64,000 nt of DNA, taken from NCBI GenBank assembly GCA_902625845.1, contig CACOCT010000002.1:81566-145565 (forward strand). The letters run 5' to 3'. The notes under the pieces were generated by a model. That model ran no database searches. It saw only the letters and a program-made list of their open reading frames with translations, and was not told the DNA's origin. A program made the position numbers and the translations under genes. Position 1 is the first letter of the stretch. Every line of letters starts with the position of its first letter. This document shows positions 18,385 to 26,588 of this stretch, piece after piece. The stretch comes from an uncultured Prochlorococcus sp. GTDB lineage: Bacteria > Cyanobacteriota > Cyanobacteriia > PCC-6307 > Cyanobiaceae.

Positions 18385-18802
18385 GATAATTTATTGTTTC
18401 TATAAATTTGCAAGCATAAATCCCAGATTTCAAACCATCATAATTTCTATGCACTTCAATCAAAAATTCATAATTTTTTTGATATGGATTAGATGGATTA
18501 GGAGATCGATAATATGTAATTATGCGCCAAGCAGTTATCCAAGACTGTGAAGCAATTCCTCTTTTTATCAAGGCATCAAATTCAAGATTGCGATTCCCTC
18601 TCGTAATCCTAATATATTCCAATTCGCTTCCCCAGTCTCTTGGGTCTTTCCTTAGTTTTGTTTCAGTAATGGAAACACTTCCCAATTTAGGACAATGGTA
18701 ATTATGTGTAGGCAATTTAATTTCATGAGATCTAACTTTTTCTTGTAAAGAAAAAATAATTCCAAGTAAAATTATGCTTATTAACTTTATTTGATATGTC
18801 AT
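18377..18802 (-). CDS. secreted hypothetical protein, paralog of 17347-17751
   Basis: MTYQIKLISIILLGIIFSLQEKVRSHEIKLPTHNYHCPKLG...RKDPRDWGSELEYI. Confidence 0.7.
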   Translation of the reverse strand: MTYQIKLISIILLGIIFSLQEKVRSHEIKLPTHNYHCPKLGSVSITETKLRKDPRDWGSELEYIRITRGNRNLEFDALIKRGIASQSWITAWRIITYYRSPNPSNPYQKNYEFLIEVHRNYDGLKSGIYACKFIETINYHE

Positions 18803-18870
18803 AAGGCAGAAATCGTACTTAATAGAATAAATTTCTTAGATATATCAATAGTTTTAAGAAAATTTTCAAA

Positions 18871-18892
18871 ACCATAAACAAACCCCTAACAT
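18871..18892 (+). repeat. 11-bp tandem repeat ACCATAAACAA/ACCCCTAACAT
   Basis: one mismatch from 5746-5767; shares ACCCCTAACA with 16685-16706. Confidence 0.7.
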
Positions 18893-19016
18893 TTTTTTAA
18901 AAGTAGTGCATACTAGTGAAATGTTAGGGAAGTCTCTTATTCTCTTAAAACTCTGATATAACCATAAAAAAAGAGACTTGAGAAAGTCTCTGGAAGTGTT
19001 TGAAACTGTTATGAAA

Positions 19017-19042
19017 CTCCCCGGGCGATTTTCGAACAAGTC
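19017..19042 (-). other. tRNA-Asn 3'-end fragment, about 25 bp (candidate att core), with terminator hairpin at about 18965-18992
   Basis: CTCCCCGGGCGATTTTCGAACAAG versus intact CTCCCCGGGCGGGATTCGAACCTG. Confidence 0.75.
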
Positions 19043-19096
19043 TCTAATGACTTGGTATGACTACTCTTGAACCCTTATTTATCAATATTTCCTGAA

Positions 19097-19118
19097 TTAC
19101 ACTAACTTTACACTAACT
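19097..19118 (+). repeat. perfect 2 x 11-bp tandem repeat TTACACTAACT
   Basis: TTACACTAACTTTACACTAACT, 80 bp right of the 19017 att core. Confidence 0.85.
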
Positions 19119-19124
19119 ATTTTT

Positions 19125-19970
19125 TTATTTTTTATTTGTTTTTTGTTTTTGTCTTGAATATTCAAGTTTTCTACATGCAAGACAATTACCTTTTAAATCT
19201 CTTAAACTATCGTGCCCATATTTACATTTTCTGCCTTTATAGAATTTTATATTTCTCCTCCTTGCTTCTGCAGGAGAAAGAGGCACTAATCTATTTTTTA
19301 TTCGATATTCCTCCTCTTTAGACTTAAGAATATCTTTCTGTTTCCTTTCATATGCTCTCTTTTCCTTATCTCTTCTTTTTTTCTGTTGTTGATTTGTCTT
19401 TCTAGTTTCTCTTTTAACTCTTCTATACCAAGATGGTTCCCATATTACTTTTTTACCAGAATTATCATAATAATATCCAAGTTTTTTCCTAAGAAATCTT
19501 GAAGGACAACTTTTATATTTTTCGTAATCAATTGAATATTCGGGAAGATGAGTCAACGGATAACCCATGCATCCACAAATACAAATTTCTCGAAAAGTAC
19601 CCCTATTAATATTTGAATCCGTATAGTTTGCTTCTTGACTAGATCTATTATTACTCCTGCTTTGATTACTCCGATATGCTTCTTGATTAGATCTATTCTT
19701 ATTCCACATTTCATGCCACCATGAACTAGACCAATTCTGTTTTTGATTCGTCCCAGTTGCATCATTTGTTGTTGCATAACTGTTATCAAAGTTTGTTTTC
19801 TTTTTTTCATCACTTAAAATCGCCCATGCATTATTGATTAATTTCGTTTTCTCTTCATCTCCTCCAAGATCAGGATGATATCTTTTTATTTGTTGACGAT
19901 ATGCTTTTTTAATTTCTTCGAAGGAAGCATTCCTATTTACACCAAGAATTTTGTAGGGATTATTTGTCAT
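19125..19970 (-). CDS. J-domain protein with C-terminal Cys-rich zinc-ribbon-like segment
   Basis: [34 protein letters not shown] (HPD); C-term [28 protein letters not shown]. Confidence 0.75.
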   Translation of the reverse strand: MTNNPYKILGVNRNASFEEIKKAYRQQIKRYHPDLGGDEEKTKLINNAWAILSDEKKKTNFDNSYATTNDATGTNQKQNWSSSWWHEMWNKNRSNQEAYRSNQSRSNNRSSQEANYTDSNINRGTFREICICGCMGYPLTHLPEYSIDYEKYKSCPSRFLRKKLGYYYDNSGKKVIWEPSWYRRVKRETRKTNQQQKKRRDKEKRAYERKQKDILKSKEEEYRIKNRLVPLSPAEARRRNIKFYKGRKCKYGHDSLRDLKGNCLACRKLEYSRQKQKTNKK

Positions 19971-20010
19971 CTCTTTATCTAAAAAATCATGTCATTTAAT
20001 ACTTCTGAAA

Positions 20011-20042
20011 TTACACTAACTATTCTTAAACTTACACTAACT
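20011..20042 (+). repeat. two copies of TTACACTAACT at 21-bp spacing
   Basis: 20011-20021 and 20032-20042. Confidence 0.85.
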
Positions 20043-20049
20043 ATTTCCA

Positions 20050-20988
20050 TTAGAATTCTGCTCCATTAATCATTTCAATATTCACTTCTTCAATTTGATT
20101 ATTCTCTAACCTGAAATATTCAGTCTGTGGGATTCTATTCTCCTTAAATTTCTTATGTAAGTCTTTTTCTAAAGTTTCATAGTTAGAGCATCTAACAACA
20201 TTTAGAATCTCATCTGGTTTAAGTTGATTAAATCTTCTTAAAAGATTATCTGTAATACCTATTTTGAAAATATCTTTGTTCCGAATAAAATAAACAAAAC
20301 CTTTCGCTCCAAAATCTTTTACCTCGATAATTTTCTCCTTTGGTTCTTCGCCATTAAGAGTTTTTGTTCTTTCTGAATAAAACCTTAATAGTAATTTTGC
20401 TGCTTTATTAATATCCTCTCTGTTGTAGAAAAATGCTTTTAAATATGATTCCCATCTTTGTTTAATTTCTGGTGTCGAATAATCTCCACCTGTGTATTGA
20501 ATATTTGTCTCATAGAATTTCATAATATCCAAAGGATTTTCATCAATTCCAAAAGCATTCCATAAATAACCAACTATTGGTTTGTTCATTTCGTATTGAA
20601 CTTTGATATATTTCTCATAATTTTCTTTGTTACCAACTGTCCCTGAGTTTCTCCATGAATCAAAACTTTCAAAAATTGGAAAGCAATCATTAAATTCATA
20701 TTCAAAAACTTCATCATCATCCTCATCATCTTCATCTGCCTCAAACTCCAAAACTCCACTAACAATCCCTCTTAAATCACTTGGTTCCATGCCTTTAAAG
20801 ATTTGCTTTACACTATCCAAACAAATTCTTAAATCTAATTTTTCCTCATCAGACATCCATATTTTTTTAGAAGCATTTAACTTTTCCTCTAATTCAATTT
20901 TCATTTCATTAAGAGGTTCAGTAATCTCATGAAAAAAATCAAGAATTTCATCTTCATTCTTTTCCCAAATATTTTTATAAGTATCCAT
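20050..20988 (-). CDS. T5orf172/GIY-YIG-like domain protein
   Basis: GFVYFIRNKDIFKIGITDNLLRRFNQLKPDE...YETLEKDLHKKFKENRIPQTEYFRL. Confidence 0.7.
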   Translation of the reverse strand: MDTYKNIWEKNEDEILDFFHEITEPLNEMKIELEEKLNASKKIWMSDEEKLDLRICLDSVKQIFKGMEPSDLRGIVSGVLEFEADEDDEDDDEVFEYEFNDCFPIFESFDSWRNSGTVGNKENYEKYIKVQYEMNKPIVGYLWNAFGIDENPLDIMKFYETNIQYTGGDYSTPEIKQRWESYLKAFFYNREDINKAAKLLLRFYSERTKTLNGEEPKEKIIEVKDFGAKGFVYFIRNKDIFKIGITDNLLRRFNQLKPDEILNVVRCSNYETLEKDLHKKFKENRIPQTEYFRLENNQIEEVNIEMINGAEF

Positions 20989-21038
20989 TTTTTATGAGCG
21001 ATGATACTATCTTAATCATTACTTGAGTTTCAGAGTAA

Positions 21039-21965
21039 ATGAAAGAATATTACAGGGTAATGCTTGGAAGAAAAAGTATATTTGCGAAGGAATGTAGAGA
21101 GAAAGGGTTTATTTTTGGCAATTTTGATATTGATCAAGATCTAACAGAATCATTAACTGAGGACTTGAGAGATTTTAATAAAGAATTTATTCCGATATAT
21201 CTTCAAAAAAATCCTGAAAAGAGTAAATTTTCTGCTGGTTCAAGTTGTGGATTTCTCTGGACTATTTCTAAAAAAATAAAGAAGGGAGATATTGTATTCT
21301 CACCAGATGGTGAAGGAAATTACTTTGTAGGTGAAGTAACTGGTGATTATCAATATATTCCTGATTCGGATAAACCTCATAGAAGAGAAGTTAAATGGGG
21401 ATTAGAAAAAATTGATAGAGCAGATATGAGTCAAGAATTAAAGTATTCAACAGGTTCTATTGGAACAGTCTGTCAGATAAGCAAATATAAAAAAGAATTA
21501 GAAAAATTAATAAAGGGAGAAGTTTTCAGTCCAGTCATTACAACAACCGATGAGACTATCGAAGACCCAACCGTTTTTGCTCTTGAAAAACATTTAGAGG
21601 ATTTTTTAATCCATAATTGGAATCAAACACCTCTAGGTAAGAAATATGATATCTACAAAGATGAAGAAAATTCTGGGCAACAATTTCCAACTGATACTGG
21701 ACCAATTGATATTCTTGCTATTAGTAAAGATAAGAAAGAAGTATTAGTTGTTGAATTAAAAAAAGGTAGAGCAAGTGATGCTGTTGTTGGACAAATTCAG
21801 AGATATATGGGATATGTCACCGAATGTATTGCTGAAGATACTCAACAAGTAAAAGGGATCATAATTGCTCTTGATGACGATAAAAGGATTAAGTTTGCTC
21901 TTAAGGTTGCTCCAAATATTGATTTCTATCGGTACGAAGTTAAGTTTAATTTGATCAAAGAATGA
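21039..21965 (+). CDS. candidate restriction protein: EVE/PUA-like N-terminus fused to DUF91/NucS-like nuclease
   Basis: N-term YYRVMLGRKSIFAKECREKGFIFGNF...KKGDIVFSPDGEGNYFVGEVTGDY; C-term PIDILAISKDKKEVLVVELKKGRASDAVVGQIQRYMGYV (PD-(D/E)xK type). Confidence 0.72.
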   Translation: MKEYYRVMLGRKSIFAKECREKGFIFGNFDIDQDLTESLTEDLRDFNKEFIPIYLQKNPEKSKFSAGSSCGFLWTISKKIKKGDIVFSPDGEGNYFVGEVTGDYQYIPDSDKPHRREVKWGLEKIDRADMSQELKYSTGSIGTVCQISKYKKELEKLIKGEVFSPVITTTDETIEDPTVFALEKHLEDFLIHNWNQTPLGKKYDIYKDEENSGQQFPTDTGPIDILAISKDKKEVLVVELKKGRASDAVVGQIQRYMGYVTECIAEDTQQVKGIIIALDDDKRIKFALKVAPNIDFYRYEVKFNLIKE

Positions 21966-21987
21966 GAGGAAATTAGGATTGATTGGA

Positions 21988-22031
21988 TTACACTAACTAA
22001 TTTTTAAAATTACACTAACTTTACACTAACT
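21988..22031 (+). repeat. three copies of TTACACTAACT at 22- and 11-bp spacing
   Basis: 21988-21998, 22010-22020, 22021-22031. Confidence 0.85.
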
Positions 22032-22176
22032 TTTTAAAAAAATTATTTATTTTATAACAAATCTAGTGGATATTATTGGAATGTACTGAATATCTATTTC
22101 TTCCCTAACTCCTTTTATAGAAACAAAAAAAGAGACTTATGAGGTCTCTTGATTGTTCTTGGATTTTGTTAATGAA

Positions 22177-22248
22177 CTCCCCGGGCGGGATTCGAACCTG
22201 CGACCAATCGGTTAACAGCCGATCGCTCTACCGCTGAGCTACCGAGGA
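22177..22248 (-). tRNA. tRNA-Asn(GTT)
   Basis: TCCTCGGTAGCTCAGCGGTAGAGCGATCGGCTGTTAACCGATCGGTCGCAGGTTCGAATCCCGCCCGGGGAG; cloverleaf folds, anticodon GTT. Confidence 0.96.
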
Positions 22249-22293
22249 ATATTAAGAATTTAGCCCTTACACCCACCAAATGACAAGGGGGGG

Positions 22294-22980
22294 TTAATTA
22301 TATTTTAAATTATTTGGGTTTTGCCAAGTTGATAATTTACCCATATTCATTACAGAAACTTTATCTGCATAAACTAATTCATCTAATCTATGAGTAATCC
22401 ATAACACAGTTATAGGATTGTTTTTGTTTTGAATTAAAGATTTTATGATATCAAGTATTTTTTTTCTACTCAGCTGATCTAAAAGTGCCGTTGGCTCATC
22501 CATTAAAATAAAATTACTTTCACTGATAAGAGCCGATGCTATAGCTAATCTTTGTTTTTGACCACCGCTTAGAGTATGTATAGGTTTTTTCCAAAAACCT
22601 TTTAAACCTACAGAATTTAGGGAATGTTTAACCTTTTTATCAATAATTTTTTTAGTAAAATTACCTTTTATATTTAAAATTAATTCACTCCCACAAGTAG
22701 GCATTAATATTTGATGATCTGGATTTTGAAATACTAGAGATAAATTAGAGGGTCGATTGATATATCCATAAGTTGGCTGCAAAATTCCTTTAATTAGTTT
22801 CAGCAGAGTACTTTTACCACATCCATTTTTTCCAACCAACATCCATAAACCCGGCGCTGATAGAGAGAAGCTACAATTTTTTATAACAAAATCTTTTTTA
22901 TCATGCCAAGTGAAATAGACATCTTCAAAAATTAACTTGTCGCATTTATCTTCCTTTGATATTCCATAAATAGACATCAC
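22294..22980 (-). CDS. ABC transporter ATP-binding protein
   Basis: VGKNGCGKSTLLKLIKG, LSGGQKQRLAIASAL, FILMDEPTALLDQ. Confidence 0.9.
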   Translation of the reverse strand: MMSIYGISKEDKCDKLIFEDVYFTWHDKKDFVIKNCSFSLSAPGLWMLVGKNGCGKSTLLKLIKGILQPTYGYINRPSNLSLVFQNPDHQILMPTCGSELILNIKGNFTKKIIDKKVKHSLNSVGLKGFWKKPIHTLSGGQKQRLAIASALISESNFILMDEPTALLDQLSRKKILDIIKSLIQNKNNPITVLWITHRLDELVYADKVSVMNMGKLSTWQNPNNLKYN

Positions 22981-23247
22981 TTAGCTTTCTAAGGAAAACC
23001 CTGGCCTTTTTGAACCACCAGCTATTGCAGACTTTTCATAAATTTGAACAGCTATAATTTCTTTAGACAATACAGCTATAGATTTACCCTTCATTTTGTC
23101 ACATGTCAAATCAATTAATACAGAATCTGCATTTTCTCTCATCGCGTTTTTAATCTGCTCATAAACCCTTAAGACATCATCATGTTCTTTCTTTTGTATT
23201 GAGATTGGGAATGGTGAATATCTCAGGGATAATTCTAAAGTGAACAT
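22981..23247 (-). CDS. conserved cyanobacterial hypothetical protein
   Basis: 88-aa ORF adjoining the ABC gene. Confidence 0.6.
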   Translation of the reverse strand: MFTLELSLRYSPFPISIQKKEHDDVLRVYEQIKNAMRENADSVLIDLTCDKMKGKSIAVLSKEIIAVQIYEKSAIAGGSKRPGFSLES

Positions 23248-23395
23248 AAAATCTTTTAATCTAATAATAGATTAACTATAGAAACTTCCAATAGAAAAAG
23301 ATATATTTATAAATAAGGTATTTTCTTAAAAATAAGAAATAAGTTTATTATTAAGTAAATATTAATTTCTTTAATAATTTAGAAACTATCATAAT

Positions 23396-24364
23396 ATGGA
23401 TATTGCCAACGATATTACCCACCTTGTCGGTAACACACCATTAGTAAGACTAAATAGAATTAGAAAAGAATATAACTGTTACCCAGAAATAATTGCGAAA
23501 TTAGAAAGTTTTAATCCTTCTGCATCTGTCAAGGATAGAATTGCTTACTCGATGATCTTATCAGCAGAAAATAAAGGCCTCATATCTCCAGAAAAGACAA
23601 CTTTAATAGAAGCTACTAGTGGAAATACTGGAATTGCTCTAGCCATGGTATCAGCTGCTAAAGGTTACAAATTAATACTTACTATGCCAGACACAATGAG
23701 TATCGAGCGGAGAGCAATGTTAAGAGCATACGGAGCTGAATTAAGATTAACGCCAGGATATGAAGGAATGAAAGGTGCACTAAATCTTGCAAAAGAATTA
23801 GCCAACAATATAAATAATAGTTTTCAATTTAATCAATTTGAAAACCTTGCAAATCCTTCAATTCACGCAAAAACAACAGCCAAGGAAATATGGGAGCAAT
23901 CCAATCATAATGTAGATGGTCTAGTTACTGGAGTAGGAACAGGTGGCACTGTTACTGGCTGCGCTAGTTATCTCAAAGAAGTAAATCCAAGATGTAAAAT
24001 CTTTGCTGTTGAACCCGAAAAAAGCGCAGTTTTATCTGGTAAAAGTCCTGGTGCTCATCAAATTCAAGGCATCGGAGCAGGTTTCATTCCAAAAGTTTTA
24101 AAAAAAGATTTAATTGATGAAGTATTAACAATTCAAGACGAGGAGGCATTTTATTTTGGAAGAGTTTTAGCTAAGAAAGAGGGACTCTTATCAGGGATCA
24201 GTAGTGGTGCCGCACTCGCAGCGACAATTCATATAGGGAAGAGAAAAGAATTTAAGGATAAAAGAATTATTGTAATCTTGCCAAGCTTTGGTGAAAGATA
24301 TTTATCTACGGCAATGTTTGATTCTAATACATCTATTCAAGCTAGAAATGATGGATATTTATAA
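23396..24364 (+). CDS. cysK: cysteine synthase A
   Basis: LVGNTPLVRLNRI, ESFNPSASVKDR, EATSGNTGIALA, GTGGTVTG. Confidence 0.94.
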   Translation: MDIANDITHLVGNTPLVRLNRIRKEYNCYPEIIAKLESFNPSASVKDRIAYSMILSAENKGLISPEKTTLIEATSGNTGIALAMVSAAKGYKLILTMPDTMSIERRAMLRAYGAELRLTPGYEGMKGALNLAKELANNINNSFQFNQFENLANPSIHAKTTAKEIWEQSNHNVDGLVTGVGTGGTVTGCASYLKEVNPRCKIFAVEPEKSAVLSGKSPGAHQIQGIGAGFIPKVLKKDLIDEVLTIQDEEAFYFGRVLAKKEGLLSGISSGAALAATIHIGKRKEFKDKRIIVILPSFGERYLSTAMFDSNTSIQARNDGYL

Positions 24365-24372
24365 CCAAATTA

Positions 24373-25050
24373 ATGATGAAAAATTTTTATAAAGAACTAG
24401 GTTTAAAGAAAAATGCTAACAGAAATGAAATAAAGTCTGCATATCGTTTATTAGCTAAAAAATACCATCCTGATACTGGAGGCGATAATGAAAGGTTCCT
24501 AGCTTTACAACTCGCTTGGGAGACTTTAAATGATCCTCAAAAAAAAGCCATCTATGACAAATCACTGCTTAATGATGAAAGTTATGCTGTTAGTAAAAAT
24601 AAACATTGGTCATCAGAACTAAAAAATAAAAAAAATAACTCCACAAATAAAGATCAAGATATTAAAGATTGGATAAAGAAAATATATACCCCAATCAATA
24701 GATTCATCTCACAAGTAATAAAACCTTTAAATGATGAAATTAAAAAGCTCTCAGCTGATCCTTACGATGATGAACTAATGGATGCATTCACTTCTTATTT
24801 AATTGAAAGTAGAAAAAAAATTGAAAAAGCCTCATTTCTTTTTAAATCTCAGGCAGTTCCAAGTTCTATTTCCTCTATTGGATTGGACTTGTACCATTGT
24901 TTTTCTCAAGTTCAAGATGCATTAGATGAATTAGATAGATATACACAAGGATATGTTGATGACTATTTATTTGATGGAAAGCAAATGATGAAAGAGGCTA
25001 AAAGAATTCAACTAAAGATGAACATTAACAAGAGAAATATTTCCTTTTAA
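24373..25050 (+). CDS. DnaJ-domain protein
   Basis: FYKELGLKKNANRNEIKSAYRLLAKKYHPDTGGDNERF. Confidence 0.88.
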   Translation: MMKNFYKELGLKKNANRNEIKSAYRLLAKKYHPDTGGDNERFLALQLAWETLNDPQKKAIYDKSLLNDESYAVSKNKHWSSELKNKKNNSTNKDQDIKDWIKKIYTPINRFISQVIKPLNDEIKKLSADPYDDELMDAFTSYLIESRKKIEKASFLFKSQAVPSSISSIGLDLYHCFSQVQDALDELDRYTQGYVDDYLFDGKQMMKEAKRIQLKMNINKRNISF

Positions 25051-25053
25051 GTA

Positions 25054-25299
25054 TCAACTCTCAGCAGGAGTATATTCCTTAAGTTGCTCTAATTTAAACC
25101 ATACATCTGGGACTGGTCTTCTCCATCTTACTTGCGCATAATCTTCTTTAATACCAAGTATTTCACCAGGGCCCTCAAATACATAATTTGGTAATTCAAT
25201 ATCACTTGCCAAAGATTCCACACTGTTTGTATATTTTTCCCTATCAAGGACGACTAAACTTCCTTTTTTTAGTGGTTTTTTTTGTATTGATTCCGTCAT
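25054..25299 (-). CDS. ndhO: NAD(P)H dehydrogenase subunit NdhO
   Basis: KKGSLVVLDREKYTNSVESLASD..PNYVFEGPGEIL..KEDYAQVRWRRPVPDVW. Confidence 0.9.
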   Translation of the reverse strand: MTESIQKKPLKKGSLVVLDREKYTNSVESLASDIELPNYVFEGPGEILGIKEDYAQVRWRRPVPDVWFKLEQLKEYTPAES

Positions 25300-25438
25300 A
25301 AACTCATAATCAAAACTTAATAATAATCTATTGAATTAGACATAGAAACGCATCTTACAAAATAAAACAAGGAATGTTTTCTAAATGTCTGCAGAAAACA
25401 AAAAAATTATCTAAGGTTTAATAATATTCATTAAAAAA

Positions 25439-26368
25439 ATGCGAATTTTATTGTTAGGTTGCACTGGTTTTATTGGAAAGAGTTTAATCCCAAAATTAAT
25501 ATCTGATGGACATGAATTATGTATAGTTAGTAGAAAAAATATTAATCAGTTAAAAATTAATTATTCTTTTGAAAAGATTGCATTTTTGAAATTGAATTTG
25601 GCTCAAGAGAAAAGTTGGGATGATATTAACCTTTTAAATCAACTTAAAAGTTGCGATGGAATAATCAATCTTATTGGAGAACCTATTACTGACAAGAGAT
25701 GGTCAGACGAACAAAAAGTAGAAATTGAGAAGAGCAGAATAAATACTACTTCTAATTTGATGGAAAATCTTAAAAAAAATAAAATCAATCCAAAAGTTAT
25801 AATAAATGCTTCCGCTATAGGATTTTATGGGACTAGCTTAGATAAGATATTTGATGAGACAAGTCCTGGCGGCAAAGATTTTCTTGCAAATTTATGCAAA
25901 AAGTGGGAAGAAGCTGCTTCTCAAAAACCATTCTTTACAAGATTAGTTATTCTAAGGATTGGGATAGTACTAGGAGTTAATGGTGGAGCTTTAGGTAAAA
26001 TGCTACCAATCTTTAAAGTTGGATTAGGAGGTCCTATTGGGGATGGAAATCAATGGATGAGTTGGATTCACATAGATGACTTATGCAACATTATCGTTAA
26101 TGGAATAAAAGATAAAAAATATTCTGGAATAATTAATGCTGTATCTCCAGAACCTGTCAAGATGAGAGAATTTTCATCGAAATTAGCGCAGTGCCTTCAA
26201 AGACCAAATTTGTTACCCGTTCCAGGTGCAACTTTAAAATTAATTTTAGGAGATGGTTCTAAATTGTTATTAGAAGGTCAAAAGATAAAAAGCATTAAGT
26301 TAAATAATTTTTTTAAATTTAAATATCCTTTTCTTCAGGAAGCACTTTCTTCTTTAACCAAGAAATAA
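25439..26368 (+). CDS. TIGR01777-type (YfcH-like) epimerase
   Basis: LLLGCTGFIGKSL, SWIHIDDLCNI, INAVSPEPVKMREF. Confidence 0.88.
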   Translation: MRILLLGCTGFIGKSLIPKLISDGHELCIVSRKNINQLKINYSFEKIAFLKLNLAQEKSWDDINLLNQLKSCDGIINLIGEPITDKRWSDEQKVEIEKSRINTTSNLMENLKKNKINPKVIINASAIGFYGTSLDKIFDETSPGGKDFLANLCKKWEEAASQKPFFTRLVILRIGIVLGVNGGALGKMLPIFKVGLGGPIGDGNQWMSWIHIDDLCNIIVNGIKDKKYSGIINAVSPEPVKMREFSSKLAQCLQRPNLLPVPGATLKLILGDGSKLLLEGQKIKSIKLNNFFKFKYPFLQEALSSLTKK

Positions 26369-26588
26369 ATGCTATTAATAATGTACTAAAGATTAGAATT
26401 GTTATTGCAGGTAATATAAAAGGCTCCCAAATCCTCCTAAAAAAGTCAAGAAAAATAGATTTCCCATTGATGTTCATAATCAATGAAAATATAAAAAATA
26501 ACGCACTAAAAATTACTATAAATAAATTACACAATAAAAAATTATCCAAATATTTTTTAAAATCAAATCTTGAAATAAAATCAATCAT
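26319..26588 (-). CDS. conserved hypothetical membrane protein
   Basis: 89-aa ORF with TM segments, overlaps the end of the epimerase gene. Confidence 0.55.
   Translation of the reverse strand: MIDFISRFDFKKYLDNFLLCNLFIVIFSALFFIFSLIMNINGKSIFLDFFRRIWEPFILPAITILIFSTLLIAFISWLKKKVLPEEKDI

Noticed and set aside
5951-19042. Degenerate CTCCCCGGGC copies as functional tRNA genes
   Set aside because: Only 9-25 bp of the 3' end is retained; no anticodon or D-arm.
20627-20932. Ser-rich 101-aa plus ORF opposite the T5orf172 gene
   Set aside because: Artefact of the Asp/Glu codon tract on the opposite strand.
1-22176. A tyrosine or serine recombinase gene that would mobilise the elements
   Set aside because: Searched the translated ORFs by eye for integrase motifs and saw none; recorded as absence in this window only.
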